A stretch of 55,081 nt of DNA, taken from NCBI RefSeq assembly GCF_025964975.1, contig NZ_JAOPXV010000149.1:1-55081 (forward strand). The letters run 5' to 3'. The translations under genes were made by a program, and so were the position numbers. Positions 39,060 to 47,263 of this stretch are shown piece by piece (within the stretch, counting starts at the first letter, position 1; each line of letters begins with the position of its first letter). This stretch comes from Nocardioides sp. Lineage in GTDB: Bacteria; Actinomycetota; Actinomycetes; Propionibacteriales; Nocardioidaceae. Below the pieces are notes generated by a model. It saw nothing but the letters and a program-made list of their open reading frames with translations. It did not search any database and was not told where the DNA came from.

Positions 39060-40487
39060 TCAGACCTCCCGGTCTTCGCGGTCCAGTGGACCAGCGGTCG
39101 ACTCCGTGCCACGGCTGCCGAAGAGCTTCTCTGCGAGGTAGAGCACGCCACCGACCGCAAGCAGGCCGGCGCACCAGAGCAGCGAGCCGGGGTCGTCGTA
39201 GATGACCCAGTAGAGGATGGCGAGGTTGCCGACGAGCCCCACGACGAGCAGGGGTGTGTTGGCCCGGAACGCCCGCTCGTCCTCGTCCTGCCCGCGCAGC
39301 TTCAGGCAGGTGATGATGACGAGGGCGTAGATCGCGAGGAGGAACACCACCGTCACCAGGGCAAGGCGCTCGACGACGTCGAGCTTGCCGCCCGCCTCGG
39401 TGATCAGCGTGCCGATGATCAGCAGGGCGCCCACGACCAGGCCGCTGAAGAGCAGGCCGACCCACGGGCTGCGCCGAGTGGGGTGGATCTTGGCGAAGAC
39501 GCCCGGGACGACGTCCTCGCGCGCCATGCCGTAGAGGATGCGCGGCTGGGTGACCAGGGTGACCAGGGTGGTGTTGGTGATCGCCACGAGGGCGATGACC
39601 GTGAAGATGGTGACCATCAGGTCGGTGGAGAACGGCAGGATGCCCTGCTTGACGACCTCGAGGAGGGCGACCTCCGACTTGGCCAGCTCGTCGGTGGGCA
39701 CGGTGAGGGCCGCTGCCATCGAGACCAGCACGTAGACCGTGCCGGCCACGATCATGCCGCCGACGAGGGAGCGTGGGAACGCCTTGTGCGGGTCGATGGT
39801 CTCCTCGGCGACATTGGCGGTGTTCTCGAAGCCCGTCATGGCGAAGAAGGACAGCGCCACCCCGGCCAGGACCGCCAGGGCCGGGTTGCCCGAGACGCTG
39901 ATGTCGGTGAGCGTCTCGAAGTCGGCGTCGCCCCGACCGATGTGGATGGCCGCGATGATCAGCACGATGATGAGCCCGCTGAGCTCGACGAAGGTCATCA
40001 CCATGTTCGTCACCACCGACTCGCTGATGCCGATGTAGTTGATGAGGACCAGAAGGGCGACGAAGACCAGCGCGACCAGCAGAGCGGGCGGACCCGCCCA
40101 CAGCTCGGAGAAGTACGACGCGAAGCCGGCCGCCAGCGAGCCCGAGGCGGCGAAGCTCGCGGCGAGGAACGACACGGTCACCAGGAAGGTGAGGGCCTTG
40201 TTGCCGAAGGCCTTCTGGACGTACAGCGACGACCCGGCCGCCTGGGGATACTTGGTCACCAGCTCGGCGTACGCCGTCCCGGTGATGGCGGCGACGGAGA
40301 CGCCGACCGCGAAGGCAATCCAGAACGCCCCGCCGACCGCAGCGGCGACGAGGCCGATGAGGACGTAGATCCCCGAGCCCAGGACGTCTCCGAGGGTGTA
40401 GAAGAACAGCTGCTTGCCCGTGATCGACCTCTTGAGGCCGGTGCCGTCGTCATGCTCGGCGACGGACACATCGCTGGTGTGGGCCAC
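39060..40487 (-). CDS. Amino acid permease (APC superfamily)
   Basis: A 475-residue transporter with about 12 helices. The first helix carries TLGDVLGSGIYVLIGLVAAA, the glycine-rich backbone-binding site of APC transporters, and FFAMTGFENTANVAEE in helix 6 is also typical. The protein ends in a charged tail with no extra domain. It starts with GTG (40485-40487) and is followed at once by the universal stress gene. The amino acid transported cannot be read from sequence. Confidence 0.92.
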   Translation of the reverse strand: MAHTSDVSVAEHDDGTGLKRSITGKQLFFYTLGDVLGSGIYVLIGLVAAAVGGAFWIAFAVGVSVAAITGTAYAELVTKYPQAAGSSLYVQKAFGNKALTFLVTVSFLAASFAASGSLAAGFASYFSELWAGPPALLVALVFVALLVLINYIGISESVVTNMVMTFVELSGLIIVLIIAAIHIGRGDADFETLTDISVSGNPALAVLAGVALSFFAMTGFENTANVAEETIDPHKAFPRSLVGGMIVAGTVYVLVSMAAALTVPTDELAKSEVALLEVVKQGILPFSTDLMVTIFTVIALVAITNTTLVTLVTQPRILYGMAREDVVPGVFAKIHPTRRSPWVGLLFSGLVVGALLIIGTLITEAGGKLDVVERLALVTVVFLLAIYALVIITCLKLRGQDEDERAFRANTPLLVVGLVGNLAILYWVIYDDPGSLLWCAGLLAVGGVLYLAEKLFGSRGTESTAGPLDREDREV

Positions 40488-40576
40488 GGCTCTGCCTCGA
40501 TCCGAGAGGAAATGGGTGGGCCGAGCCCACCGGTTCCGCGGGCTGTTGTCAATCGCCCCCCACCCCCAGGAGCGTG

Positions 40577-41254
40577 CTAGAGGAGCCGGCGGTCGGAGGC
40601 CCAGCGGGTGAGCTCGTGCCGGCTGGAGAGCTGGAGCTTGCGCAGGGTCGAGGACATGTGGGTCTCGACCGTCTTCACCGAGATGAAGAGCTCCTTGGCG
40701 ACCTCCTTGTAGGCGTAGCCGCGCGCGATCAGGCGCATCACCTCGCGCTCGCGCTCGGTGAGCCGGTCGAGGTCCTCGTCGACGGCCGCGACGTCGATGG
40801 ACCCGGCGAAGGCGTCGAGCACGAAGCCGGCCAGTCGGGGCGAGAACACCGCGTCGCCCCCTGCCACGCGGGCGATCGCATCGACGAGCTCCGGTCCGGT
40901 GATCGTCTTGGTGACGTATCCCCTGGCCCCGCCCCGGATGGTGCCGATGACGTCCTCGGCGGCGTCACTCACTGACAACGCCAGATAGCGCGCGTCGGGT
41001 GCCGGCATCCGTCGCATCACCTCGGCACCCCCGCCGCCGGGGAGGTGGACGTCCAGCAGCACGACGTGCGGCTGCTGCTCGCGGATGACGGCGACCGCGG
41101 AGTCGACGTCAGCGGCCTCCGCGACGATGTCCACCACCCCCGCGCCCACCGTGGTGAGCTCGGAACGTACCCCGGCGCGGAACATCGCGTGGTCGTCGAC
41201 GATCACGATCCGGACAGGACGGGGGGTCCCGGTGGCACTGGTCGCGTTGTTCAT
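40577..41254 (-). CDS. NarL/LuxR-type response regulator
   Basis: A 225-residue regulator: receiver domain at about 13-130 with acidic pair D20/D21, phospho-acceptor D68 (VVLLDVHLP) and K116, and a LuxR helix-turn-helix at about 163-218 (LTEREREVMRLIARGYAYKE, then VKTVETHMSSTLRKL). Its ATG overlaps the kinase stop (ATGA), so kinase and regulator form one operon. The target is probably its own locus and the divergent PspC/toastrack gene; that is inference. Confidence 0.95.
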   Translation of the reverse strand: MNNATSATGTPRPVRIVIVDDHAMFRAGVRSELTTVGAGVVDIVAEAADVDSAVAVIREQQPHVVLLDVHLPGGGGAEVMRRMPAPDARYLALSVSDAAEDVIGTIRGGARGYVTKTITGPELVDAIARVAGGDAVFSPRLAGFVLDAFAGSIDVAAVDEDLDRLTEREREVMRLIARGYAYKEVAKELFISVKTVETHMSSTLRKLQLSSRHELTRWASDRRLL

Positions 41255-42546
41255 GGTGATTCCTCATTCATCAGGGGCAGGTGGAGCCGCACCTCGGTGC
41301 CGTCGCCGGGCGCGGAGCGCACCTCGCCGGTCCCGCCGTGGCGGGCCATCCGGTCGATGATGCTGCCACGGACGCCTTGGCGGTCGCCCGCGATGGCCGT
41401 GGTGTCGAAGCCCGCGCCGCGGTCGCGGACGAACACATCGACGGCGGTGGCCGACACTTCGGCGTACACATCGATGTGCTTGACCCCGGCGTGCTTGGCA
41501 GCGTTGGCGAGGGCCTCGCGGGCGGCATCGGTGATGGGCTTGAGCGCCTCGGTCATGTCTACGTCGCCGACCGCCACGACGTCGACGACCACGGAGTAGG
41601 TGTCCTCCACGATGGCTGCGATGGCGCGGAGCTCGCCGGCCAGGGTGACGTCGGTGCCCACCGACTCGAAGAGCCAGGAGCGCAGGTCGCGCTCCTGCGA
41701 GCGGGCGAGCCGGGCCACCATCGCGGCGTCGCCGGAGTTCTTCTGGATGAGGGCGAGGGTCTGGAGCACGGAGTCGTGCAGGTGGGCGGCCATGTCTGCG
41801 CGCTCCTGGCTGCGGACCCGCTCGGCCCGCTCCGCGCCGAGGTCGTGGACCAGGCGGACCGCCCAGGGACCGACGACGATCGCGAGTCCGAGCACACCGA
41901 GCAGGCCCGCGATGACGACCGGCACGGCGAAGGCGAACGTCCCGGTCCAGACGGCGAACATGATCAGCGCGCCGACGACCAGCGAGAGGCCGGCGAACAC
42001 GCGGAAGTAGGAGGCCCAGCCGCCGACGCCGAAGACGGCACGGAAGGGATCGATGCGCCCGGTCGAGTCCAGCCAGCGCTCACGCTGCGCCTCGTCCGCC
42101 TGGCGCCACAGCAGCCCGATGCCGGCCACCGCGATCACGACCGGCCAGAAGAGTGCCCCCTGGCCGAAGGCGGCCTCGAACGCGAGGACCGCCCCGAAGA
42201 GCAGCGCACCGATGGCGATGGCAGGGCCTGCGTCCCGCAGTCGAGAGACGCGCCGAGGCCGTTTGCCGGTGCGGGTGGCGCTCTCCAGCCCCGGGGCCGA
42301 TTGGTCGAACCGGGAGTCGGTGGGCAGGAACATCCACAGACCGGCGTAGAGCATCAGCCCGACACCGTCCAGCACTGTGAGCACGACGAAGGCGACCCGC
42401 ACCCACAGGACGGGCACGCCGAAGTGCGCCGCCAACCCGCCGGACACGCCGCCCGCAATGGGTGACTCGGTGTCGCGGGTGGCGCGGCGGAAGGGAGGGG
42501 CCACGGGTGGGGGCCCGGACGGAGGGTGGGGGGAAGCGAGGCTCAT
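41251..42546 (-). CDS. PspC-domain sensor histidine kinase
   Basis: A 431-residue kinase. A PspC domain occupies about 20-77 (SPIAGGVSGGLAAHFGVPVL); four or more further helices span about 107-230; the dimerisation/phosphoacceptor box is AHLHDSVLQTLALIQ with H257; and the ATPase domain runs to the end (EALANAAKHA N-box, RDRGAGFD, GVRGSIIDRMARHG). This is the LiaS/NarX-like HisKA_3 class. The ATG at 42544-42546 is selected because it begins the family-like N-terminus. Divergent from the PspC/toastrack gene across 146 bp. It probably monitors envelope stress. Confidence 0.93.
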   Translation of the reverse strand: MSLASPHPPSGPPPVAPPFRRATRDTESPIAGGVSGGLAAHFGVPVLWVRVAFVVLTVLDGVGLMLYAGLWMFLPTDSRFDQSAPGLESATRTGKRPRRVSRLRDAGPAIAIGALLFGAVLAFEAAFGQGALFWPVVIAVAGIGLLWRQADEAQRERWLDSTGRIDPFRAVFGVGGWASYFRVFAGLSLVVGALIMFAVWTGTFAFAVPVVIAGLLGVLGLAIVVGPWAVRLVHDLGAERAERVRSQERADMAAHLHDSVLQTLALIQKNSGDAAMVARLARSQERDLRSWLFESVGTDVTLAGELRAIAAIVEDTYSVVVDVVAVGDVDMTEALKPITDAAREALANAAKHAGVKHIDVYAEVSATAVDVFVRDRGAGFDTTAIAGDRQGVRGSIIDRMARHGGTGEVRSAPGDGTEVRLHLPLMNEESP

Positions 42547-42692
42547 CGTGTGTCCATCGTCGCAGGCAGGGCGCGTGCCCACCATGAGGATCGACCCCGA
42601 ACGAACCCTGAGGTGACCGTCCGACCGACGCGGGTCGATGATCAGGGACGTCCCCGATGGTGCCGGCCGGCCGCTGGGCGTTGACTGGAGCC

Positions 42693-43976
42693 ATGACGAA
42701 CCCCTCTCCACCGCCGGCCGCCGAGCCCCGGCCTGCTGCCGACCGGCCCGACCAGCAGAGCCCGCGACCCACTCGCAACGACGTCCTCGACCTCGGCCGG
42801 CTCCGCCGCAGCAACCTCGACCGTCGTATCGCCGGCGTCTCGGCCGGCCTGGCGCGCCACCTCGACATCGATCCGATCATCGTCCGCGTCACGCTCGTGG
42901 TGCTGGTGTTCTTCGGCGGTGCCGGCCTCGTGGTGTACGGCGCAGCCTGGCTGCTCGTCCCGGAGGAGGGATCGACCGCGCAGCCGCTCGGGCTCGACGA
43001 CCGCAACCGCGGAATCGCCCTCCTCATCGCCGGCATCGTGGCGGCGCTGGCCGCAGTTGGTGACTCGGCAGGAGCGTTCTGGTTCCCCTGGCCGCTCGTC
43101 ATCGTGGCGTTGGGCATCGTGTGGTTCCTCAACCGCAAGGACCAGGGACCTCGTCCCTACGTGCCGGCGGTGACCGGCTACGCCGCCCCGGTGACCGGAG
43201 CCTCCCCCCCCTCGTCACCCGCCTCGCCCACCACCACGACGCCGACCGCCGCGCCGGAGCAACCGATCTGGGATTCGCAGACGGCGGCGGTGCCGCGCAG
43301 TCATTACCAGCCGTACCAGCAGCCGTACCAGACCTACGACCGGGCGAGCTACTCCCGGCCGCGCAACCCGCGCAAGAAGGGCCCGATCCTCTTCTGGTTC
43401 ACGCTCGCGCTGATCGCGACCGGGGTCGGCACGCTGGGCATCATCGACGTCTCCGGCACCGACGTCCCCGACGCGGCGTACCCCGCCCTGAGCCTCGCCC
43501 TGACCGGCGCGATGCTGGTCCTGGGAGCCTTCTGGGGACGCGCCGGCGGCCTGATCCTCATCGGCCTCGTGCTGAGCGCCGTGACGCTCATCGCCACCGC
43601 CACGTCCAACTACGTGGACACCACGCTCGCCTACACCCCGACGACCTCCGAGGACGTCCGTGGGTTCTACACCCTCGACGGGGGTGAGCTCACGCTTGAC
43701 CTCTCTGCCGTCGACGACGTCGACGGGCTCGACGGCCACGAGATCACGGTCGAGGGCGGTGTCGGGGAGATCGAGGTCATCGTCCCGCGCGGTATGGACG
43801 TCCAGGCGGCCGCTACGACCGGTGTCGGCGACGTCGACGTCTTCGACCAGCACAACGACGGCTTCGACGTCACGGTCGAGAACCTCCTCGACGGCGGCAA
43901 CGAGGTTCCCGACCTGCGCATCTACGTCGACCTCGGCGTCGGCGAGGTCACCATCCGCGAGTCCCGAGAGCAGTGA
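42693..43976 (+). CDS. PspC domain membrane protein with LiaF-like (toastrack) C-terminal domain
   Basis: A 427-residue protein: disordered Pro-rich start, PspC domain about 38-92 (NLDRRIAGVSAGLARHLDID), further hydrophobic helices near 103-142, a Pro/Thr/Tyr/Gln-rich linker about 155-230, three helices about 235-315, and a beta-rich extracellular or cytoplasmic domain from about 325 (GGELTLDLSAV, GGVGEIEVIVPRGMDV, GVGDVDVF). The last part matches the repeated-strand domain of LiaF/VraT-like cell-envelope stress proteins. It likely modulates the divergent PspC kinase. ATG at 42693 follows GGAG very closely; the next gene overlaps the stop region. Confidence 0.9.
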   Translation: MTNPSPPPAAEPRPAADRPDQQSPRPTRNDVLDLGRLRRSNLDRRIAGVSAGLARHLDIDPIIVRVTLVVLVFFGGAGLVVYGAAWLLVPEEGSTAQPLGLDDRNRGIALLIAGIVAALAAVGDSAGAFWFPWPLVIVALGIVWFLNRKDQGPRPYVPAVTGYAAPVTGASPPSSPASPTTTTPTAAPEQPIWDSQTAAVPRSHYQPYQQPYQTYDRASYSRPRNPRKKGPILFWFTLALIATGVGTLGIIDVSGTDVPDAAYPALSLALTGAMLVLGAFWGRAGGLILIGLVLSAVTLIATATSNYVDTTLAYTPTTSEDVRGFYTLDGGELTLDLSAVDDVDGLDGHEITVEGGVGEIEVIVPRGMDVQAAATTGVGDVDVFDQHNDGFDVTVENLLDGGNEVPDLRIYVDLGVGEVTIRESREQ

Positions 43977-43984
43977 GGTCCCCC

Positions 43985-44347
43985 ATGAGCCACCCCTCCC
44001 CCGATGACGCCATCCAGTCCGAGGTCGAAGCGGACGCGTCGGGACGGCACCCGGTCAGCGTTGCCCACCTCGTGATGGGCGTGGCCTTCCTCGGCCTGAC
44101 TTTCATCTGGCTCCTGCTGGAGACCAGCGCGATCGGGCGCGGCGACCTGCGATGGCTGATGCCGCTGCCCTGGCTCGCCGCCGGGCTCGCCGGCCTCCTC
44201 GCCGTCGCACTGACCGGGCGACGGTCGAAGGACCACGTGCCCGCAGGGCCGGCCTACGTGCAGCCCGAGCCCGCGTGGTCCGAGCCGGAGCCGGAGTCCG
44301 GGTCCGAGTCCGGGTCCGGGTCCGAGGACACCACGCGCCTCAGCTGA
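43985..44347 (+). CDS. Small two-helix membrane protein with acidic tail
   Basis: A 120-residue protein with two helices (about 26-47 and 59-78) and a C-terminal tail dominated by Glu, Ser, Pro and Gly (SEPEPESGSESGSGSEDTT), encoded by short GGGTCCGAG-like repeats. The ATG at 43985 has GAGG 6 bp upstream, better than the GTG at 43973 that overlaps the preceding stop. It lies 8 bp after the PspC/toastrack gene, probably in its operon, and its last 8 bp overlap the convergent GDPD gene. Function unknown. Confidence 0.75.
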   Translation: MSHPSPDDAIQSEVEADASGRHPVSVAHLVMGVAFLGLTFIWLLLETSAIGRGDLRWLMPLPWLAAGLAGLLAVALTGRRSKDHVPAGPAYVQPEPAWSEPEPESGSESGSGSEDTTRLS

Positions 44348-45356
44348 CGAGCTCCCGGACAGCGCTCACGGCGAGGTCCGGGTGGTCGGTGATGACGCCG
44401 TCGGCACCGACGTCGAGGAGCGCCCGGACCTCACCGGCCATGTCGCCGTACGCATCAAGGTCGAGCCCGCGTCGCAGGTTGCTGGGCAGGAAACGGTTCT
44501 CGGCGCGCACGGTCCACACGTGCACGGTCAGCCAGAGACGATGGGCGTCCCGCACCAGCGTGGACGGGTCACCGATGGCACCGGACGCATCACGAGGCAG
44601 GACCAGGCTCTTGTGCGGGCCGATGCCGTCGGCGTACTCGTCGATCCTGGCCAGTCCCGCCGGGGTGCACAGCACGGCGTGCGAGTCACCGACCGCGAGC
44701 AGCTGGATGATCGGCAGCCGGGTCCGCAGGGCCAGCCGCTGGAGGATCTGCGGTTCGAAGGCCATCAGGCTGATGCGGGCCATGGGCCCGTCGAGGTCGT
44801 GGCGACGGAGCGCAGCAAGGAGGGGTACGTCGAGGGGCAGGCCGATGGAGTCGAAGTACGCCGCGTGCTTGAGCTCGATCATCACTCCCACGCTGCGACG
44901 CCGACGCATGGACTCGGCGTGCACCATCGTCAGGATCTCGGTGAGCGTGGCGATGCCCTCACGTCCGTCGTGGGCAGCGCTGGCCGGACGCATGGCCGGC
45001 CGCCGCTCGCGGGCCGTGAGCGTCTTGATCTCGGCCAGGGTGAAGTCCTCGGCGAACCACCCGGTGACCACGCGGCGCTCGATCGTCTTCGTCCCCCTCC
45101 GGTCCGCGAGCTCGAGGTGCTCCGCGACATCGGTGGTGCCGCTCAGCTCGGGCTCGTGGCGCGCGACCAGCACCCCGTCCCGGGTGCTGACCAGGTCGAT
45201 CTCGATGTCGTCGACGCCCATGCGGATCGCGGCCCGGTAGGCCGACAGCGTGTGCTCCGGACGGTGTCCGCTGGCGCCGCGATGGGCGACGATCGCCGGG
45301 GTGATGACGAGGCTGGGGGTCCGGTCGAGGGCCGGCTGCTGGCAGGTCACGCTCAT
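44340..45356 (-). CDS. Glycerophosphodiester phosphodiesterase
   Basis: A 338-residue TIM-barrel hydrolase cleaving glycerophosphodiesters to glycerol-3-phosphate and alcohol. The catalytic start AHRGASGHRPEHTLSAY has the HRG and the PEHT variant of PENT, common in actinobacteria; the metal ligands follow in DIEIDLVSTRDGVLVARHEP. IELKHAAY and the C-terminal VHVWTVRAENRF and GVITDHPD segments are family-typical. No signal peptide is evident, so it is probably cytoplasmic. Its stop overlaps the convergent small membrane protein gene by 8 bp. Confidence 0.94.
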   Translation of the reverse strand: MSVTCQQPALDRTPSLVITPAIVAHRGASGHRPEHTLSAYRAAIRMGVDDIEIDLVSTRDGVLVARHEPELSGTTDVAEHLELADRRGTKTIERRVVTGWFAEDFTLAEIKTLTARERRPAMRPASAAHDGREGIATLTEILTMVHAESMRRRRSVGVMIELKHAAYFDSIGLPLDVPLLAALRRHDLDGPMARISLMAFEPQILQRLALRTRLPIIQLLAVGDSHAVLCTPAGLARIDEYADGIGPHKSLVLPRDASGAIGDPSTLVRDAHRLWLTVHVWTVRAENRFLPSNLRRGLDLDAYGDMAGEVRALLDVGADGVITDHPDLAVSAVRELVS

Positions 45357-45474
45357 GGGACCACGGTGAGCCCGGCAGGCATCGGTGCGGCGACAGGCAG
45401 GTGAACGTCGCGTGAGGAGCGAGCGGCAACAAAGGATTCGCTAGGACACCCACCTCCTCCGTAGCCTCGTCAGA

Positions 45475-47187
45475 GTGCGTCAGCTTCCCGTCCCCGACCC
45501 CGGTATCGCGGACCATCGCTCACCCGGACGCTTCCTGTGGTGGCTGGCAATGGGACAGCGGCGCACCCTGCTGGGCGGGATGACCTTCGGGATCCTCTGG
45601 ATGTCGTGCCAGGCCGTGCTGCCGGCCGTCCTCGGCCGCGCGATCGACCGGGGTGTCGCCGATCGTGACCAGTCGCAGCTGCTGCTCTGGGCCGGGGTGA
45701 TGCTGCTGATCGGTCTGGTCCAGGCGGTCACCGGGATCATGCGTCACCGGTTCGCGGTGACCAACTGGCTCACCGCGTCCTACCGCGTCGTCCAGCTCAT
45801 CACCCGACAGTCGGTCCGCCTCGGTGGCTCCTTGCCACGCAAGGTCAGCACCGGCGAGGTGATCGCGATCGGCACCACCGACCTCAACCACATCGGCAAC
45901 GTGATGGACGTGACCGCGCGTTTCTCGGGTGCCATCGTCTCCTTCCTGCTGGTCTCGACGATCCTGTTGACGACGTCGGTGCAGCTCGGTCTCGTGGTGC
46001 TGATCGGCGTGCCCCTGTTGCTGCTCGTGCTCGGCCCGATCCTCAAGCCACTGCAGGTCCGCAGCGCCACCGAACGACAGATGCGCAGCGACCTCTCCAA
46101 CACCGGCACCGACATCGTGGGCGGGCTGCGCGTCCTGCGCGGGATCGGCGGCGAAGGTGTCTTCCTCGACCGCTACCGGCGCGAGTCCCAGGCCACCCGG
46201 GTGGCGGCGGTCAACGTCGCCAAGCTCCAGTCGGTGCTCGACGCCCTGCAGATCTTCCTTCCCGGCGTCTTCGTCGTGCTCGTGGTCTGGCTCGCCGGCC
46301 GCGCCGCGGTCGTCGGACAGCTCAGTGCCGGTGAGCTCGTCGCGTTCTACGGCTACTCCGCCTTCCTCCTGATCCCGCTGCGTACGGCGACGGAGTTCGC
46401 CAACAAGATGATCCGCGGCCGCGTCGCGGCCGGCCGGGTGTGCCGGGTCCTCGCCCTGGATCCCGACGTCGTCGACCCCGCCTCCCCCTCCCCAGCCCCT
46501 CCTGCCGACAGCGACCTCCTCGACGTGCGCTCGGGCCTGCGAGTCCGTCCCGGCACGCTCGTCGCCATCGTGTCCGAGCAGCCGGACGACTCCGCACTGC
46601 TGGCCGACAGGTTGGGCCTGTGCGCGCCCGAGACCGACGACGACGTGTCCCTCGGCGGCGTCCCCCTCACCTCGCTGCCGCATGCAGTGGTCCGCGAGCG
46701 GATCGTCGTCTCGGACACCCAGGCCGCGCTCTTCGCGGGTCGCCTGGCCGACCGGATCGACGAGCGCGGCAAGGGCGGCGTCGACGAAGCCCTCGCCACC
46801 GCGTCCGCCAAGGACATCCTCGACGCGCTGCCCGACGGCCTCGACACGGTCGTCACGGAGAAGGGGCGCTCTTTCTCCGGCGGTCAGCGGCAGCGGCTCG
46901 TCCTCGCGCGGGCCCTGGCAGCGGACCCCGAGATCCTGGTGCTGGTCGAGCCGACGAGTGCCGTCGACGCGCACACCGAGGTCCGTATCGCGTCCCGGTT
47001 GAAGGCCCACCGCGCCGGCCGTACGACCGTCGTCACCACGGTCAGCCCGCTCGTCCTGGACGCCGTCGACGAGGTCGCATTCCTCGTGGACGGTGTGGTC
47101 GTCGCCGTCGGCACCCATGCCGAGCTCCTGGCCAACCACCCGGCCTACCGGACGGTCGTCGTGCGCGACGTGGTGGTCGCATCGTGA
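45475..47187 (+). CDS. ABC exporter half-transporter with degenerate ATPase site but intact signature
   Basis: A 570-residue fusion of a six-helix exporter domain (about 20-315) and a nucleotide-binding domain (about 345-560). The NBD is missing its own ATP-site residues: the Walker A position reads VAIVSEQPDDSALL (363-376, no G-x4-GK-S/T), the Q-loop glutamine is S413, Walker B reads ILVLVEP with V491 in place of Asp (E492 kept), and S524 stands where the H-loop histidine belongs. The signature is good: FSGGQRQR at 467-474. It can thus donate a signature to its partner but cannot hold ATP normally. GTG start at 45475. The partner gene follows 76 bp downstream. Confidence 0.93.
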   Translation: MRQLPVPDPGIADHRSPGRFLWWLAMGQRRTLLGGMTFGILWMSCQAVLPAVLGRAIDRGVADRDQSQLLLWAGVMLLIGLVQAVTGIMRHRFAVTNWLTASYRVVQLITRQSVRLGGSLPRKVSTGEVIAIGTTDLNHIGNVMDVTARFSGAIVSFLLVSTILLTTSVQLGLVVLIGVPLLLLVLGPILKPLQVRSATERQMRSDLSNTGTDIVGGLRVLRGIGGEGVFLDRYRRESQATRVAAVNVAKLQSVLDALQIFLPGVFVVLVVWLAGRAAVVGQLSAGELVAFYGYSAFLLIPLRTATEFANKMIRGRVAAGRVCRVLALDPDVVDPASPSPAPPADSDLLDVRSGLRVRPGTLVAIVSEQPDDSALLADRLGLCAPETDDDVSLGGVPLTSLPHAVVRERIVVSDTQAALFAGRLADRIDERGKGGVDEALATASAKDILDALPDGLDTVVTEKGRSFSGGQRQRLVLARALAADPEILVLVEPTSAVDAHTEVRIASRLKAHRAGRTTVVTTVSPLVLDAVDEVAFLVDGVVVAVGTHAELLANHPAYRTVVVRDVVVAS

Positions 47188-47263
47188 GCGAGCGAGCGAA
47201 GTTAGCCATCAGTCGCCGCGCGAGATGTGCCTCATGCGCGCACGGAGCGAAGCGAGTACGCGT

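Noticed and set aside
47188-47263. GAGCGAGCGAAG / GGAGCGAAGCGAG stretches between the two ABC genes as a coding N-terminal extension of the second subunit
   Set aside because: These GAGCGAAG-rich strings are typical intergenic sequence in high-GC actinobacteria, and the family-like N-terminus begins at the ATG at 47264.
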